Notes under the pieces: model-generated
The model's input: the letters and a program-made list of their open reading frames with translations, nothing else
Told to the model about the DNA's origin: nothing
Databases searched by the model: none
Made by a program: the position numbers and the translations under genes
Source of the DNA: Adiantum capillus-veneris
Lineage: Eukaryota; Streptophyta; Polypodiopsida; Polypodiales; Pteridaceae
Length of the DNA stretch: 64,000 bases
Assembly: GCA_014529385.2 (NCBI GenBank)
Contig: CM043953.1
Span: 72,111,872 to 72,175,871, forward strand
Direction: 5' to 3'
Part shown: in pieces, positions 1 to 10,900 of the stretch
Layout of the letters: the number at the start of each line of letters is the position of its first letter
Position numbering within the stretch: position 1 is the first letter of the stretch

Positions 1-32
1 AACTACTTATATGTACTTGTCAACTTTTACAG

Positions 33-596
33 AGGTTGATTATCTTGGACGTCAATGGATTGCTGCTGATGCGGGTGCCTCTCGGTGACAGAGGACCCTT
101 TGATGATTTGCAAACGTTTCGGATGGGAACTTGTCGAGTCGTGGTTCGTCCAGGAACCAAGGAGTTTATTGAGTTTCTTCTTCCGCGCTTCAGAGTTGGC
201 ATATGGTCTTCAATGCAAAGGCAAAACTTATCGCCACTAGTTGCAATAGTTTGCAGTGTATGCCAAGCTCACACGTCAGATTTTGCCTTTTTGTATGATC
301 AAAGAAAATGCGTTACTGTTGAGGGCCACTACCACCCTAAAAAACCAGGATTACCTCTTTTGTACAAACCGTTTAGCCAAATCGGTGTACCCTTTGATGC
401 AACTAATACACTACTAATTGATGATACTCCCGAAAAGGGAGAACTAAATCCGCCGGGAACAACTATCTCACCACCTTCTTTCGAGGGGCATTCCTTCGAT
501 TTTTACCTTGAAGACATTCTGATTCCATACTTACAGAAATTGTATCTCAGTCCATTGTTCACGGACGAGTTTGTACTTTCTAATGAATTAAGATGA
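33..596 (+). CDS. FCP1-like (HAD) phosphatase domain, terminal exon
   Basis: About 188 codons form the last exon of a gene that starts outside the window. A 3' splice site (ttttacAG, AG at 31-32) precedes it, and the frame has no ATG before the conserved block, so this is an exon and not a complete ORF. The protein opens with the HAD motif I region (ILDVNGLL), then a block typical of FCP1/SCP-type C-terminal-domain phosphatases (RPGTKEFIEFLLPRFRVGIW) and, near residue 130, the motif with tandem Asp (TLLIDDTPEKGELNPP). In this family such proteins dephosphorylate Ser/Thr on RNA polymerase II CTD or other nuclear partners. The usual DxDGT is DxNGL here, as in many plant paralogues, so catalysis is uncertain. 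Stop TGA at 594-596. Confidence 0.8.
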   Translation, partial: RLIILDVNGLLLMRVPLGDRGPFDDLQTFRMGTCRVVVRPGTKEFIEFLLPRFRVGIWSSMQRQNLSPLVAIVCSVCQAHTSDFAFLYDQRKCVTVEGHYHPKKPGLPLLYKPFSQIGVPFDATNTLLIDDTPEKGELNPPGTTISPPSFEGHSFDFYLEDILIPYLQKLYLSPLFTDEFVLSNELR

Positions 597-625
597 TTCT
601 TCTATCTGTCTTTGTCTTGTCTAAC

Positions 626-718
<93 letters not shown>
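626..718. repeat. (TA)n and (AG)n microsatellites
   Basis: About 25 bases of TA repeat are followed by about 60 bases of uninterrupted AG just downstream of the phosphatase stop codon. No gene is seen in 597-922. Confidence 0.95.
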
Positions 719-721
<3 letters not shown>

Positions 722-922
722 ACGTGGTAAACAAATGTATTTCAAGCACACTTTTTCACAGGGCACAATTGAAAAATGAGATCAATAAACTTCATTTCTT
801 GAAAGTCATTTGTATACACTTGGGTTTACAAGAATATCTGTTACATTGACACTACTTCAACCCGACCATCCAACTCTTTGCACAAAATATCTTTTCTCTT
901 CGCCGCATCACCTTACGGCCAG

Positions 923-2114
923 CTAAGAAAAAGGAAAAATCTGATAGTTCCTTGTCCATTGACTCTTCAATGATGTCATTTCGCAAATGCTGAAGACTGC
1001 ATTGCTCCTTATTGTAACCACCAATAGTAGGCCATTCTCTTTATCAATCACTTCCACATCCACAGTAGGATTATCTTCCAAACCTGCAGAAACTTGGTCC
1101 ATAGGAATGTACTTACCGTTTAGCATTTGTGATCGCATATACCAAAATGAGAGTAATAGTGATTGGCTTGCAATCATGTACTTGACAACTAGAGTATCAA
1201 GCGCGACCTCGCACCGTAAACCAATCTCTTCCTTTGCATACCATCCTTTGTCAAGAAGTTTGTCACAGGATGACTGCTGGAATGACTTGCACATGAACAT
1301 AGTTTTTGTAACTCTGATGTTGTAGCTATGAAACAGCTCTATGAAGAGTGCAACAGGACAAAAGTTTGCAATTCGAACCAGTTTGGTAGGAACAGAGCTA
1401 CGTAGAGACCTTTGTATATCCTTGTAGAGCTTACTTCGCATTGCCTCCACCATTGTTTCCTCGGGAACTGGCCAGTCCACAGTGTTCCAATCGGTCGGTA
1501 GAGGTAGTTTCACCAACATGCCATTCTTATTGCCTGAGCTGAGTTGGTAAAAGTGGTCATAAAAAAAGATTCCCTCATCAGCCAATCTTTTGCTGCTCCT
1601 CTCTGAATACTGTAGAGAACCAATATGGGCATGTACAACATGGAAGAGGCCTATTATGCACTCCACAGGCTCCCATTGCTCATAAGAAGAGGGATAAAAT
1701 CTGCAATATATATAAGAAGAGTTAAACTAAGAGTATCAATAAGTACAAATGAAAAATCTAATGTAATTGAGTTGTGAAGAGTAGACACATTACTCATAAC
1801 AAGCGGGAGAAACATTGCAAAATATATAAGAAAAGTTATAATGAGAGTATCAGTAAGTTCACATGTCAAGAGTACTTACAATTGCAACGTGGTTGATGTA
1901 TATTTGATACATTTCCACCGTTTGCTATCACCTCTGGATGGGTAAACACATGCTGAACAAGAACTTCCTTTACAGATCTTTTGCCGATCTCAACCTTGAA
2001 ATCCAACACCCTGGCCTTCCATGCTGAGCGGTAAACGTTGATACCACTAAACCTCTTGGGTCTTCTTGGTTGCATGAGGACCATGAACCTTTGTTTATCC
2101 TTTGTCCAACCCAT
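923..2114 (-). CDS. unknown two-exon (or more) protein
   Basis: I do not recognise this protein. Two open segments look like exons on the minus strand. Exon 1 (2114-1880) ends at a good donor (GTAAGT, 1879-1874). Exon 2 (1700-923) starts after an acceptor (TATTGCAG, AG at 1702-1701) and runs about 258 codons to a stop near 923. Exon 2 reads FYPSSYEQWEPVEC at its start; there is no signal peptide, membrane span or known motif. With the donor and acceptor named here the phases do not match (exon 1 ends one base into a codon, exon 2 opens one base before a codon), so either another short exon or a decayed frame is involved. A further upstream acceptor-like TGCAG precedes the ATG at 2114. Expression data would settle the model. 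Confidence 0.4.
1690..1870 (-). repeat. duplicated intron end / splice-acceptor segment
   Basis: The intron between the two exons above contains a second, diverged copy of its own 3' end and the exon start. Around 1694-1764 and 1806-1864 both copies show ..TATAAGAAAAGTTA.. and a pyrimidine/GCA acceptor context followed by TTATGAG(C/T)AATG. One copy keeps the AG acceptor (GCAG); the other reads GCAATG and has lost it. Confidence 0.5.
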
Positions 2115-2279
2115 TGGTTGTCTGCACTTATTGAAGCTGGTATTGTAATTGAGGATATGCTACTACTTGGCCTTCTAGGCAAAGTGCCGTTGTTGTTTGT
2201 TGGTGTGAGAGACAGTAAACACCTTGAGGCTCTTGGGCGAGAAGACGTGGATGCCATAACTCTCAGAGAAAAGCTTTAG

Positions 2280-3349
2280 TGGAGGGAGGTTCACTTTGAA
2301 AGCATTCTAATGGAGGGAAAGTGTTTTAAAATTCCAATATCTTGTGCGGGCTTAATGGTCACCCTCCAGTACGTTAATGACCATGAGAGAATATCAGAAG
2401 TGGGACCACACACAAGCACCTAAAATCTCGGTAAAAGTAAGGAAATTACTATGCTACAATCCTAGTTTCGTGAAAGTTTTATGCTATTTTCCTATTTTTT
2501 GAGTTTTTCCAGGTACTTTTCTACATAACGTAGCCTTCATGCTCATTGGACGCGCTCTATTTTTCTCTCTCTTCATATGGCCCTCCAAATGACCTCCAAA
2601 ATTTCCTAATGCTTCATATATTTTCATTTGCAAAAATTTGTCACTCTTATGTAAGTCCCACTTAAATAATTATAAGCAACTATCTTTCACAATAGCTATT
2701 TTTCTCACCATCTATCTTTTTTATCTGAGGATCATGTGTAAATACAACCTACAAACATACCAGCACCCATATAACTGGAGGTCAAGAGCATGATTTTTTT
2801 CTCCTTCCAAGGTGGATGTTTAAGGTGGCTGCTGGTGCTTCCACTCTGGTTTCTCCGTGGAATGATGCCTCTCTTTATACCAATGGCTGTGCATATGTGC
2901 TTCTCATGCTATGCTCCACCACCATCGAGTAGCTTTGGGAAGGGCTTGACACATGCACAGATCTCTCGACACCATGTCAAAACTAGGGCTTCTACCTCAA
3001 CCTGTGAATAGAGCGTATTTCGACATGATTTAAGTCGTCTTCACATTGCTTGATGATGTGGTAGAGAGCTTCAACATGACCTACTGTGGCAACCATAGGG
3101 TACGACATTGTTGGGGTGGTTGTCCACCATACGTGTGGGCAATGTAGAGAGATAATAATGTTTAGGGCTTAAATTAAACACCAAATTCAATTCTTGCACG
3201 TCTATTTTTCATGGCTTGTGTTTTTTAATTCTAAATAATTACCACAAGAAATAATGACATATATATCTCTTCTTTGTCCACTTTTCATAGCTTCAAATCT
3301 TTTCTAATTTTAGGTGAGCACAGATCTCTCCCTCTGTTTGTCTCTCGAA

Positions 3350-3350
<1 letters not shown>
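2280..3350. other. intergenic, no supported gene
   Basis: AT-rich sequence. Short open frames exist (for example about 70 codons at 2790-3011, plus strand) but show no motif, splice context or homology that I can recognise. Confidence 0.5.
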
Positions 3351-3352
<2 letters not shown>

Positions 3353-3426
<74 letters not shown>

Positions 3427-3480
3427 ATGAAATGAAATGTTATATTAACGTCTTCAAAAGGCCATAATGACCTATGAGAC

Positions 3481-3549
<69 letters not shown>

Positions 3550-3561
3550 AGGGGGGGGGGG
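3353..3561. repeat. two AG microsatellites with the dispersed repeat between them, and a G tract
   Basis: AG arrays at 3353-3421 and 3483-3540 flank one copy of the dispersed repeat (core GAAATGTTATATTAACGTCT, about 3423-3482). A run of G with one A follows at 3541-3561. Confidence 0.9.
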
Positions 3562-3838
3562 AGAGGGAATGGTGCTATATTACAATCAAAAGGCTCATGT
3601 GACACCAAAGCAATAAGTATGGATACTCAATTTTATGCTTCAAGAAAGGGCTCCCCATTATAACCATAACACATGAAATACAAGTCACGAAAACATGAAA
3701 TACAAGTCAGGAAAACCGTGGGCCGCTTTCACCAAAATGAGTATCCACTTGCTATCTACAAAATCACCCGATGAACTGAGGTTTCTAAAGTGACAAAGTC
3801 TTTAAAGGTTGAAAAAGTGAGCACTCCAATGAGTTACC

Positions 3839-5648
3839 CTATGAGGAATTTCTTATTCCTCTCTTAAAACAAGTAGGCATGACATTTGCATCATTGGCAT
3901 TTTGAATTGGAGACCATTCATGAAGCACCTCCAAACATGTTTCCAAATCCTGCCACTTGTTTTCTCCTTGAACATTCCAATAATCCGTGGTTGGATCTCT
4001 CCTCAAAAACCCTAGCTCGACTGCTTTTTGTTCTGTATTTATATTGAACACGACAGCAACCTTGAAAGACGGAGTAGACATGGAGAAGCTGGTTACAACC
4101 AATACTACATCTCCTATTTCCACCCATGGCCGTGCACATCCAACCTTGCCAGGTTGTAGAAACCAAGTTCGAAAAATGGTGTCGCTCATTTCATATATCA
4201 CCTTGTTCTGGGTATTGCGCAAGGGTAGAAAGAAGCACTTGTGTAGTATGGCGTATGTTGGTAAAAGACACTTCTTTTTGCGAGAAAAATCCACATCACT
4301 GATCACTCTCATCCCAGTGACCTTATCAAGTTGAAGAGCATCTATTCCATTGCCTCCATTTATAAAGTCCCCAATCAAGAACAACTCAATGCCTCTGTTA
4401 TGCTCATGTGACAAGAAACCCGTGATCTTGCATACACCCCTTGCTTTATTTTGATGTCCTAAATTAGTATTTCTGCCTAAAGTGATCACCACATTGTCTT
4501 TTGCTTCGTATCGCTCGCCACATATGTATACTTTTGAGTAGGAGAATCCCTCTAGATGAATATATTGTTGGCCCCAATAAATCTTCAAAGAAATGATCTC
4601 CCAACCTTCAAGAGCCCTTTTTGTTGCTTTCAAACCATGTAGAGCGATTCCCTTTCTCTGAATCGCAATGACATGGGCCAAGCCTTTGAGCATTCTTGTA
4701 CAACTATGTTGCTTGACCTTCAGAGGATGCAATTGCTAAGCACAACAGATGCCATCTTTCACAAGTTCCTAGTTCCATGCTAGCCTTTGAAAAACCTTGC
4801 GGCAATAAAAGAGTTTCATGTATGCATGAGAGTATCCTCTGTAAAGGTGACAATCCATCCTGCTCAATCTCCAATTGTTGCAAGGTTCGTGAAAAAAGCA
4901 CTCGAGTGTGATAATGAGTGTACGTTAACTCATTGAACCTATTATTGGTTGGAATCTCTACAATTCCCAACACGTTTCTCTTAAACTGGTAGCACCAAAG
5001 TCCATCATGGCTACTGTGGCGTATTATGTCATCAAACAACTCTCCAGAACCTATATACAAAGATTGACGTTATTTTAGGTCTCCATGTTATATAAGGAGT
5101 GCTTATTATATTTGTGGTGAATAGAAACATACACACCTGCCACGTGCTCTAGAGGAGAAACAGTTTCTCCTCCCTCTTCATCCATAATAATTCTCCATGC
5201 TGAAAGTATTTTTCGGGTAGCATTGATGGTATCCAAAGTCCAACCATGAGTACGTGTGTAGCTGTAGAAGATATGAGCTACGTCAACCAAAATCATTCCC
5301 ACATCTCTCAATGTCTTCTCAATGTCTGGAACATTATTTAAAATGTGTGGTAAACACCATTGAATAAACTTTTGATGCTCTTCTGCAATAAAATTTCCGT
5401 GGTGTCTAGTAGCATGCAACGGCCATCGTCCACTTCTGCGAAGTGTTCGGGAATTCCAGCAGTAACTTCATATATTGCATGAGTGATGGATGTTTTCATG
5501 CCATTGCTAGCCTTTAAAAATAGTTGTTTAGTATACTTCTTGAAAATGTTCAGTGCAAGAATGTGCATCACATCATACACAAGATCCAAACTAATATCAA
5601 AGCCATAGAGATGGTACAACCTCCAGAGTGGTGATTCTCCTGTTAGCC
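3839..5648 (-). pseudogene. CACTA (En/Spm) transposase, decayed
   Basis: The order on the minus strand is: an exon starting after TGCAG at about 5648 with GESPLWRLYHLYGF and DLVYDVMHI (the D-x-MH block of TNP2-type CACTA transposases); a DUF4218-like region with AEEHQKFIQWCLPHIL, then GELFDDIIRHSSHDGLWCYQ and PTNNRFNEL; then a C-terminal part with RYEAKDNVVITLG, which resembles a BAH fold. A small intron (about 5144-5052, GTGTGT...TATATAG) lies between the two transposase blocks. Frames break near 5415 and in the 4700-4740 overlap, so it cannot make one protein. The locus at 20.9-22.2 kb is a homologue across most of this length. Family and decay are seen in the sequence; the BAH comparison is tentative. 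Confidence 0.7.
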
Positions 5649-5719
5649 CTGCATTGGATAGAGTAGCGTTATACTCCTCCTTTGTTTGTTTTTGTCTTGA
5701 AAGACGCTAATATATCATT

Positions 5720-5722
<3 letters not shown>

Positions 5723-5771
<49 letters not shown>

Positions 5772-5935
5772 ATCTCCCATTGTATGAGTGATCACACAGA
5801 TCCCATAAAATACTAGCTAGTAGCACTCCCAAATTCATTTTTTAGCATCTCTTTTTGTACCGAGACATCGTATTAGTTTGTGTCCGTTTGGTCTCATAGG
5901 TCATTTTGGCCACTTGAAGACGCTAATATATCATT

Positions 5936-6018
<83 letters not shown>

Positions 6019-6156
6019 GTTGCCACATGTGACCAACACTACCATAAGACTTCCTGCCACCCAAGTAGAATTGACTGCACCATGATTTAGATACATATAG
6101 TTTGCATATTGTTGTAAGGGTGGAGCCATGAGATCCATCACCATCCAATAGTATGG

Positions 6157-6234
<78 letters not shown>
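5723..6234. repeat. three CT microsatellites with dispersed repeat
   Basis: CT arrays occupy about 5723-5767, 5939-6016 and 6163-6234. Immediately upstream of the first two lie minus-strand copies of the same dispersed repeat (5699-5722 partial, 5885-5938). Confidence 0.9.
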
Positions 6235-6238
<4 letters not shown>

Positions 6239-6772
6239 TTACCAGGCTTAGGGTGGGTCGACAAACTTGCCTCTATGCGCAGGAGATCAGAGCACCGGAC
6301 TTCGCGCACCTTCGATCGCGCACGCTGATTTTAAAACGCCACGCTAAAGCTGCAACCCGACCCTAATAGTCACTAAATTATTGAGTTTTTAAAACTCTTC
6401 AAAAGCTCAAAAGCAGCGAGCTACGCCAGTATAAGCGATACCCGTTTTTAAAAATCTTCAAAAACAAAGCAGTAGCGCCCGGCGCTATTGCTAAAGATAG
6501 AAACGCAATCTCGTTTTGGCAGGTCCCCCACTCCCCTCGTGCGTAATGATCACATGGACGTTCAATTAGATTTGCACAGGGCTCAAAAAAATCTCACTCT
6601 CAACTGGCCGCCCTGGCGAACTGCAGCTCCAATTAGCTGGTCTTCTCGCGAGCGCAACCTCTGCATATACGTTGTCATCCTGCAGTGGCCATCGACAAGC
6701 AGCGCAGTGGCCATTGATCACGGGTACACGCCATGTTCGTTTTTTTTGTGCGCAGCCAGCTAACGTCAACAC
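6235..6772. other. no supported gene
   Basis: Moderately GC-rich unique-looking sequence between microsatellites. It has open frames of about 90 codons on the plus strand and 68 on the minus strand, but no recognisable motif. Confidence 0.4.
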
Positions 6773-6816
6773 GTGAAATGAAATGTTATATTAACGTCTT
6801 CAAAAGGCCATAGTGA

Positions 6817-6885
<69 letters not shown>

Positions 6886-6926
6886 CATTCGTGTGTGTGT
6901 GTGTGTGTGTATGTGTGTGTGTGTGT
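6773..6926. repeat. dispersed repeat copy, AG array and GT array
   Basis: A plus-strand copy of the dispersed repeat (6774-6820) runs into an AG array (6821-6881). A GT array (6891-6926, one A interruption) ends about 35 bp before the nsLTP start codon. Confidence 0.9.
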
Positions 6927-6960
6927 TAGAGAGAGAGGGGAGTGGAGAGCCTCAGCGAGG

Positions 6961-7310
6961 ATGGCAAGGTGTTGGATGGTAGTTGGGGTGTTCCTAGCAG
7001 GGTTGCTGATGATAATAGGGAATAGGGACCAGGTGGAGGGAGCCGTTGATTGTAACCAAGTAACGTTGGCTGCTTGGGCTACGTCAAGTTCAAAGGTGCT
7101 GCCCCTTCTCGCACTTCTGTGTGTTGTACGGGAGTGAAGAAAATTGACGCCATGGCCACCACGCAGCCCATCCGTCGAGAAATCTGCACCTGTGTTCAAA
7201 AGATAGCTGCAACCATCAAGCCCGACCCGAATGCTGTCGGCAAGCTCGCTTCCATCTGTGGTGCCAAGCATGCCTTCAACTTGTCTCAGAAGTGCTCCCA
7301 GGTTCCTTGA
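6961..7310 (+). pseudogene. non-specific lipid-transfer protein (nsLTP1-like), frameshifted
   Basis: The ATG at 6961 opens a hydrophobic signal peptide (MVVGVFLAGLLMIIG) ending near EGA, followed by the first Cys of an nsLTP (VDCNQVTL). The reading frame then shifts near 7072. In the new frame, 7074-7310, the rest of the family pattern is clear: GYVKFKGAAP, the CC pair (SVCCTGV), CxC (ICTCVQK), then SICG and QKC before TGA at 7308-7310. The Cys normally just before GYV is missing at the frameshift itself. nsLTPs are secreted eight-cysteine lipid carriers. As it stands the upstream frame stops at 7135-7137. It is a recent pseudogene, unless the missing base is a sequencing error. Confidence 0.75.
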
Positions 7311-7432
7311 GCTATCATTCTGCTGGGCTTGTCTCATACTATAAATAGTGGATTTCGCCTAGCTTGTGTTTCTCGGCTGGATCCCTTTGATGTCATGAGA
7401 CTTATGGTTGCTTACTAATCTACTTTGTCTCC

Positions 7433-7434
<2 letters not shown>

Positions 7435-7527
<93 letters not shown>

Positions 7528-7737
7528 GAAATGAAAGGATATATTGACGTTTTCAACAGGGGATAGAGAGAGAGAGAGAAATGAAATGAAATGAAATGTT
7601 ATATTAACGTCTTCAAAAGGCCATAATAACCTATGAGACCCCAAAGTTACAAAGTGGTGGGTCTGATACAGAGTCAGAGTAACAAAATAACCTAACAATA
7701 GTACAAAACAAAGATATATACTATGGGGTCCTAATCC

Positions 7738-7790
<53 letters not shown>

Positions 7791-7890
7791 AAATGAAATG
7801 AAATGTTATATTAACGTCTTCAAAAGCCCAAAGTGACCTATGAGACCAGAGCGTTACAATGTGGTGGATCCGATACAAAGTCAAAGTAAC

Positions 7891-7960
<70 letters not shown>
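7435..7960. repeat. cluster of AG arrays alternating with the dispersed repeat
   Basis: AG arrays occur at about 7435-7523, 7565-7579, 7740-7787 and 7894-7960. Between them lie three plus-strand copies of the dispersed repeat (7524-7561 diverged, 7580-7690, 7787-7893). The last two share homology of about 100 bp beyond the core, ending in AAGTAACAAAA, so the repeat unit is at least 110 bp. Confidence 0.9.
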
Positions 7961-7961
<1 letters not shown>

Positions 7962-7966
<5 letters not shown>

Positions 7967-10900
7967 TAGTTCTTTCAATTGTGCTTAATTGATAATTTTC
8001 TCTTACAAATCTCGTTCTCTTTCATCAAAACATGGAGAAGGAGTGCTAATTAGAAGGAATTACTCGCTGGAATGCAAGGGAAGTTACTCAATTTGTTAAT
8101 GGCTACTTAGGTTCGGATCAATACACAGGCATTATACTCAAGAGTAACATCAACGGAAGCAGTCTTCTATATATGTCTGTGCATTCATGGGAAGCTTTGG
8201 GAGTGGACATACCCGGACACCGAGTTGCATTGTATAGTTGGGCACAAGAGAAAATGTCGACCTCGAAGATTTCCTTATCGCAAGAGAAGCATGGCCATGA
8301 TAATGACAAGGTGTCCTCTTCAATATTAAATTTGCAATATGAACAAGCTCTTATCCAAAGCAAGCCACCAACCAAGCAACAAGTGCCTCTCTCTCAGCCT
8401 CCCCCACCAATTTTGATCCCAAAGAATGCTCAAGAGAAGTCCTTTCTTAGAAAGAATTATAGTTGGGAACACAACAGATATAACAAAAATTTAGAGAATA
8501 TCCGAAAATGGGCTGAGAATGGTATGGGTATATTCACTATAGAAAAGTTCATAAATGCTGACCTAAGTAAAGTCAAGGAGATGAGAGAACAGATCGAAGA
8601 CTTTATACGGCGCAAAAGGAAGACATTGATATCTTTTGGAGGCACTGGGGACAAAGATGGTGAGTACATGTCAGAGAAAGTGATCTTTCAAAAGCTAAAT
8701 TAGCACATACGCTATTTGCGATTAAAAGCTATGTCATTCTCTGGTGAAAAGAGCAGGGGCTATCGTTCTCTAATCATTGATTTGGAGGACAAAGAAAATC
8801 AAACTCAAGATAGATTAGATAGTATGGAAGCACCAAGAAGCCTTGTGGATAATCAAAAGGGATACCAACGGAGTGTGAGCCCTCCTAAAAGTGTCACAAC
8901 CATGGATGATGAGTGTTATGTTCCTGTAGGATCTCACGAGTTGGTCTCCATCATGGGCTCATCTCAAATCCTCTCACATGAGAACATCAGTTGTAAATAT
9001 GGCTTGTTTCCTCAAGGTGTGCAACAACAATATGTCTTTATTCCTTTCTTAGATGGAGATACCAAGGAGATTGCCATTGGTTTTCAAAGTCTTGCGATGG
9101 AAATACCTATGCAAAGTGGAAGGTGGAAATAGAATCTATCAACCAAGATGCACATGGATGTTATATCCCTGGAAGCGTTATGCAGGTGTCATGTTTGCAT
9201 GTTGTAAGTATCTCTTTTGAATGTGATATCCAATGTACAATTGTTTCAAAAAATGAGAGCTTTAAACTGACAAAAAATGCCTTGTGTTTAGGGACAAGTC
9301 ATAGAAGTTCCTATTGTGTATTTAAAAATGCTTGAAAGTAAATCCTCCTTGGAATTACTTGTAAGTCTCACCTTTTCTTTGGATTTGAATTTCAATTAAG
9401 TTCTCTTTTTTGGGACTATTAATAAGGTAGTTTCAGCCTTCCAAGGAGGACAACCCTTCCTTCTCTTCACAACAACGCTCAAGTGTGCACTCAACCACCG
9501 GCGAAGGTGCGAAGGAGTGCTATGAAGCACCAATAGAGGTACTTGGTTCTTCTCAGTTTTATTTTAATTTTGCTTACATAGACCTAAGTTCCTAAAGACC
9601 ACATTTTTACATTTCAAGGCTAGTAACACTCCAAACGGGTCATCCACATACATGCAATCGAGCAACATATCTCCTGAGTATAAGTTGGGACATCCACAAA
9701 AAACTAAGGAGGTCAATGTGTAGCCTTTATTTTGTTTATACTTTGATTTTAATTTAGCAATCTTGTTCCCTCTACAATTTCTTTTTTCCACTCCCCTAGG
9801 TTACAGTGCTACCTATCAATGGATCTTTCACAAAATTCCAATTACCATCCTCTTGTGGCAAGAATGATTCTTGGCATGACAACGTTATTGATCAGGTTTG
9901 CTTAGTAGAGTTGTAAGGTTTTGTACATTGAGATTTTGTAGCAAATTTTAAAGTATTCAAGAAATTGTTTGGAATATTTATCTACTTTGTATATTTGTGT
10001 TTATAGAATTTTGGGAATGACTCTCCTCTAACTGCAAATTTACCTATTGACTTGGATCATTCAAATGAAGAAGTAAGAGAGGTAAATTGTGATCTTTTCC
10101 AAAAATCCCAATTACATGCGATTCCTCAAATTGGCTATGTTTAATGATGTTGGTGTGTAGTCAACATGGAAGATGTTTGATATGGTGGAAACAAGTGAAG
10201 ACCATGACATTTCAATCATCAAGAATTTTGTAAGGAATTCTTTGTATTATTGATTACATCATGGGTTGAGACCTACTTGTTTGCTTATAGATGATACTTA
10301 ATATAGGTGTTTAACCATGCATTGGTAGACCTTGATGACAAAGGTGATATGGAGATATCTGAAGGGGTAAACTTCTTTGGTTTTTCCTCTTATTGAGCTA
10401 AATCTTGTGACTTGCATGTTAATATCAATTTTATTTTAGAATGATGATGCTACACCACCCATTAACATATCAAAAAAGAATCCAAAGGTCATGTGCTTAA
10501 ATGAGCTCGTGGTAAGTGTCTTAAATTCAAAGTGTGAAGATTTTTTTAATCTATTAATGGTGTTTGAATGATATCTATATGTTCGCTTATAGTGTGGAAA
10601 CAAAGATAAAGGAAATATACCCTCAAAGAAAAAGGTCAGAGACTGGTGATTTGATGTCATTAAAGGACGTCTCCCTTGAAAGGGATCAAGAAAATCTTGT
10701 TTTTGCAAGCTTTGAAGGATCTCACAAACAAGAAATCATCTAGCAATGCCGCCGTCATTTCAAGGGCCTGCTCATTGTCAACTCTTTGGTAGAGACTTTA
10801 AATCTCTATTTTGTAATGATTTTGAGATGGAATGGTCTTTGCAGCGTGAAGCAAGAGAAAATGGAAAAGCTAAAAGAGTTTCCAAAGTTCCTGCTAGATA

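Noticed and set aside
3285-7884. Long open frames rich in Glu-Arg or Ser-Leu across AG/CT arrays
   Set aside because: These are translations of dinucleotide repeats, open in several frames on both strands, with no flanking coding signal.
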